From Allosalinactinospora lopnorensis (GTDB lineage Bacteria > Actinomycetota > Actinomycetes > Streptosporangiales > Streptosporangiaceae), in NCBI RefSeq assembly GCF_000981225.1, contig NZ_LAJC01000061.1, positions 1-36,786 on the forward strand: 36,786 nt of DNA. Direction: 5' to 3'. The position numbers were made by a program, and so were the translations under genes. The notes beneath the pieces were generated by a model. It worked only from the letters and a program-made list of their open reading frames with translations. It was not told the DNA's origin and made no database searches. Of this stretch, positions 34,091 through 36,786 are shown in pieces. The number at the start of each line of letters is the position of its first letter. The first letter of the stretch is position 1.

Positions 34091-34418
34091 CGGTCTCGGC
34101 GTCGGGGTCGAACACGGCCAGCGACTGGTAGGTGAGAACGGTGACCCGGCTGGTCAGCTTCCGGGAGCCGTTGCCCTTACCGCCGCATTCCCGCCAGTGC
34201 GCCAGCCACTGGCTCTGGATAGCGGTGTTCGGGGTGAACACCACGATCTTGCGATCGAGCCGACGGGCGGCCTCCAGACCGATGAGGGTCTTGCCCGTGC
34301 CCGGCGGCAGCACCACCCAGGCCCGGCGGTGCCCCGAAGTCCAGCCGGCGGCGAGCCGTTCGAGAACCCTTTCCTGGTAGGGGCGCAGTCGCCCCGGCCA
34401 GCCAACCCCTTCGTACAC
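34070..34418 (-). CDS. SF2 helicase, N-terminal part (fragment 1)
   Basis: This part starts at GTG 34418 with AAGGGAGG upstream. It carries LRPYQERVLERL (Q-motif-like), the P-loop VVLPPGTGKTLIGLEA at about 36-50, VVFTPNTAIQSQWLAHW (motif Ia), and VTVLTYQSLAVFD (motif Ib), then breaks at about 34070. Open frame continues to 33870 as nonsense. All three fragments make one protein of about 980 residues, an ATP-dependent nucleic-acid translocase of the SSL2/type III Res-like branch. It lies in the chromosomal part, between DUF2252 and the nucleoside transporter. Confidence 0.75.
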
Positions 34419-34544
34419 AGCCCTCCCTTCGACCTCGTGAGATTATTGCCGCAGGACAGCCGGAGTATGGTGAGGAGCCCGCCGGTACGGTCCGCTTCGT
34501 CGGTGACCGTGGTGGCGACCCTCCGGCCATGGGACGGACCTTCG

Positions 34545-35897
34545 CTAGACCACCAGGATGCCGGCGATGGCGGCGCTCATCAGATTGGCCAGGGTGCCCG
34601 CGAGGACGGCGCGCAGCCCGAGTTCGGCGATCTCCCAACGCCGTTGCGGGACGAGGCTGCCCAGTCCGCCCAGCAGGATGCCCAGCGAACTGAAGTTGGC
34701 GAAGCCGGTGAGCGCGAATGTCGTGATGGTGACGGTCTTCGGGGAGAACTGGTCCGCGTCCGGCGCGAAGGCGGCGAACGCGACGAACTCGTTCAGCACC
34801 AGCTTCTGCCCCAGGAAGCCGCCTGCGGCGACCGCCTCGCTCCACGGCACACCGATGACGAACATGATGGGCGAGAACAGGTAGCCCAGGAGGTCCTGGA
34901 AACTCAGGCCCGAGGCGCCGAACAGCCCTCCGATGCCTCCCAGCAGCATGTTCAGCAGCGCGATCAGTGAAATGAACGCGAGCAGCATGGCGCCGACGTT
35001 CACCGCCAGCTTGAGACCGTCGGAGGCGCCGCGTGCGGCGGCCTCGATCACATTGCGGGGACCGTCCTCATCTGGGGTGTCCGCGGAGGAGCCGGAGGCG
35101 AGCCGCACCCCCGTGGAGCCGGTGTCCGACCCGGTCTCGGGGGAGGATTCCTCGGTGGCCCCGGCGGATTCTTCGGTTTCTTCGGTGCTCGCGGGGCCGC
35201 GTCCGTCGGAGGCGGTGCCCGCGAGCACAGGCTGCATGGACTGCTCTTCGGTCTCCGGGATGATGATCTTCGCCATCAGCAGGGCACCGGGAGCGGCCAT
35301 GAAACTCGCCGCGATCAGGTGCTCCATCTGCGCTCCGAGCAGCGAGTAGCCGACCAGGACGGTGCCCGCGACGGTTGACAGGCCGCCGACCATGACCGCG
35401 AAGAACTCCGAGCGGGTCATCGAGTGCAGGTACGGGCGCACGACTAACGGGGCCTCGGTCTGCCCGACGAAGATGTTCGCGGTGGCGTTCAGCGACTCTG
35501 TCTTGCTCGTGCCCAGGGCTTTCTGCAGACCACCGCCGATGATGCGCACCACCCACTGCAGAATGTGTAGGTAGTACAGGACCGCCGTCAGCGACGCGAC
35601 GAACACGATGATCGGCAGTACCTGGAAGGCGAACACCAGTTCGTTGTCGGGCAGAGCCGGCCCGAACAGGAAGTCGATGCCCTCTGTCGACGAGGTGATG
35701 ACGGCGGTCACACCGGAGGAGGCCGCTTCCAGGGACCGTTGGCCGAGGTCCCAGTACAGAACGAGGGCGCCGAAGCCGAATTGGAGCGCAAGCGCGGCGA
35801 TTACGGTACGCGGTTTGATCGCACGCCGGTTGGTGGAGAACGCGAATGCGATGGCGAGAATAACGAGCATCCCGCCCAGGCCCCAGAGCACGCTCAT
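34545..35897 (-). CDS. NupC-type concentrative nucleoside transporter
   Basis: This 450-residue protein starts at ATG 35897 behind GGGAGGCG. CNT-family features: [34 protein letters not shown], then [29 protein letters not shown] (the G-Q-T-E-A-P and N-A-x-x-x-x-F-x-G-Q substrate/cation motifs), and in the second half [11 protein letters not shown] and the [23 protein letters not shown] motif. These transport nucleosides with H+ or Na+. Unusual is an insertion of about 60 residues, very rich in Glu, Ser, Thr and Gly (residues about 220-285), between the two halves and probably a cytoplasmic loop. It is a single gene with an 889-base unassigned region upstream. Confidence 0.92.
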   Translation of the reverse strand: MSVLWGLGGMLVILAIAFAFSTNRRAIKPRTVIAALALQFGFGALVLYWDLGQRSLEAASSGVTAVITSSTEGIDFLFGPALPDNELVFAFQVLPIIVFVASLTAVLYYLHILQWVVRIIGGGLQKALGTSKTESLNATANIFVGQTEAPLVVRPYLHSMTRSEFFAVMVGGLSTVAGTVLVGYSLLGAQMEHLIAASFMAAPGALLMAKIIIPETEEQSMQPVLAGTASDGRGPASTEETEESAGATEESSPETGSDTGSTGVRLASGSSADTPDEDGPRNVIEAAARGASDGLKLAVNVGAMLLAFISLIALLNMLLGGIGGLFGASGLSFQDLLGYLFSPIMFVIGVPWSEAVAAGGFLGQKLVLNEFVAFAAFAPDADQFSPKTVTITTFALTGFANFSSLGILLGGLGSLVPQRRWEIAELGLRAVLAGTLANLMSAAIAGILVV

Positions 35898-36786
35898 AGC
35901 GCCTCCCTTGTCGATGAATGCTGGTGAGGGTCAGACAGCCGCGGCAGCTGGGACGAAGGCGGAGAAGGGGACGAGAGTAGGGAAGTCGATAGCGGCCACG
36001 TTCAGCGAAGGTGTGCCGTGGCGCATAAGGAGGGTCCTTCCAGGCCGGGGGGAGTCGATTAGACGACCGCGGAATGAAACCGATTCCCACGAACCAAAGC
36101 ACATTGCAAGGATCGGCCAGCCGATGTCAACCCCGCTGAAGACCCATGTCTCCGGTGGAAGTGCCGGTCGCCGGCACCTTTCGAGATCCAAGAGCCCGTA
36201 GCCGCTGTTGAGCGTACGGAAACCGATTGCTTGGCCGGGGGAACAAAGGGCCCGGGAGGTCACACGGTCTCGAACGCGGTGGTCCGGGCGGCAGTGGCGG
36301 CGCCGTATCCCCATCGCCCGGGTGGCGCTGCGCTTCTCCGGGAAACCCGGACGCGTGCGTTGTCGGCAGGGCGACCGAGCGTGATACCGCCGTCACGAAG
36401 TTCCCAATAGTGAGGAGGCGTGGGCCGGGAATAGGGCCGGGCGCCGCCCTGTTGTCCATCACCGGACCCCAGAGGCGGACTCGGGAGCGGAGCAGAGGTG
36501 CTCTCGATCACAGGGTTTCGAGTTGTCCTCGCGGAGGCTGAGGGTTATAGTTTCTCGGGTCGCCTGGTGTGGGCTGCGAAAGCCCGCATGTCCGGGTGGC
36601 TCCGCTTCTGTTCCGCCCCGGAAGGGGTATCGGACGGATCCGCGTCTGGATGGCTTCTCTACCGATCGCTAGCGGGTGCTGATGTGCGCCCAAAGGCGAG
36701 AGGCGGTACTATCTGGATGCAATTCAGGATTTCACGCGGAATTCGCCGATTTGGCGGAGTTCGGGAAAGCCTGGTAATCTTTAAAA
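35898..36786. other. Unassigned right-hand region
   Basis: This region of 889 bases to the window edge contains no frame I can support on either strand. It includes the promoter and leader of the nucleoside transporter (- strand). A small hairpin GGGCT-GCGAA-AGCCC lies at 36571-36585. The last 80 bases become AT-richer (GGTAATCTTTAAAA), which may be a promoter for a gene beyond the window. Confidence 0.4.

Noticed and set aside
36541-36690. Possible structured RNA or riboswitch ahead of the right edge
   Set aside because: Only one short hairpin is evident, and no known riboswitch core could be matched.
1-36786. CRISPR array
   Set aside because: No regularly spaced short repeats and no cas-like genes were seen.

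Overview
The window is from a high-GC actinobacterium. Evidence is the strongly GC-biased third codon positions, many GTG starts and the gene families present: an actinobacterial Tad pilus operon, a DUF2637 membrane protein, DUF2252, and a BTAD/AfsR-type regulator. A Nocardiopsis- or Streptomyces-like genus is plausible, but the sequence alone does not fix it.

Layout. (1) 1-4911, + strand: the distal part of a Tad/Flp pilus operon with stop/start overlaps between genes. It holds the TadC tail, a small Flp-like pilin, three TadE/TadG-like pseudopilins and a large LysM-membrane-BTAD gene broken by three apparent single-base losses. A strong hairpin follows. (2) 5079-5663, - strand: a DUF2637 protein with a helix-turn-helix tail. 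(3) 5974-20860: an accessory defence island. A truncated gene resembling Wadjet jetA lies at its left edge and the 3' part of a jetD-like gene at its right edge, both on the + strand. Between them, on the - strand, is a trypsin/nSTAND/beta-propeller gene (frameshifted) whose partner, a Trypco1 gene, has been separated from it by an 850-bp IS5-family element. There are also several decayed IS fragments, one unknown gene, a methyltransferase scrap and an intact type III restriction-modification pair (mod-res). (4) 20970-22548: a tyrosine recombinase (frameshifted) beside a 3' half of tRNA-Ile(GAT). This is the expected signature of one end of an element integrated into a tRNA gene; the other end is not in the window. 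(5) 22560-36786: ordinary chromosome-like content, with an MFS transporter, a SDR-family reductase, a DJ-1/PfpI protein, a glyoxalase-fold protein, a YncE-like beta-propeller, DUF2252, an SF2 helicase (frameshifted) and a NupC-type nucleoside transporter.

How the parts fit together. The Tad genes would build a surface pilus, with the LysM-BTAD protein as a likely cell-wall-linked regulator. The island looks like a site of defence-gene turnover: a Wadjet locus was apparently opened, and a protease-STAND conflict module and a type III R-M system now lie between its remains. The best candidate for an under-described system is the trypsin-nSTAND-propeller plus Trypco1 pair. Removing the IS and one target copy brings the two genes to within 11 bases.

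Caution. About eleven frameshifts, nearly all explained by loss of one base and often in G/C runs, occur in otherwise conserved genes, including genes outside the island. They may be sequencing errors rather than gene death, and this affects how functional several loci are.
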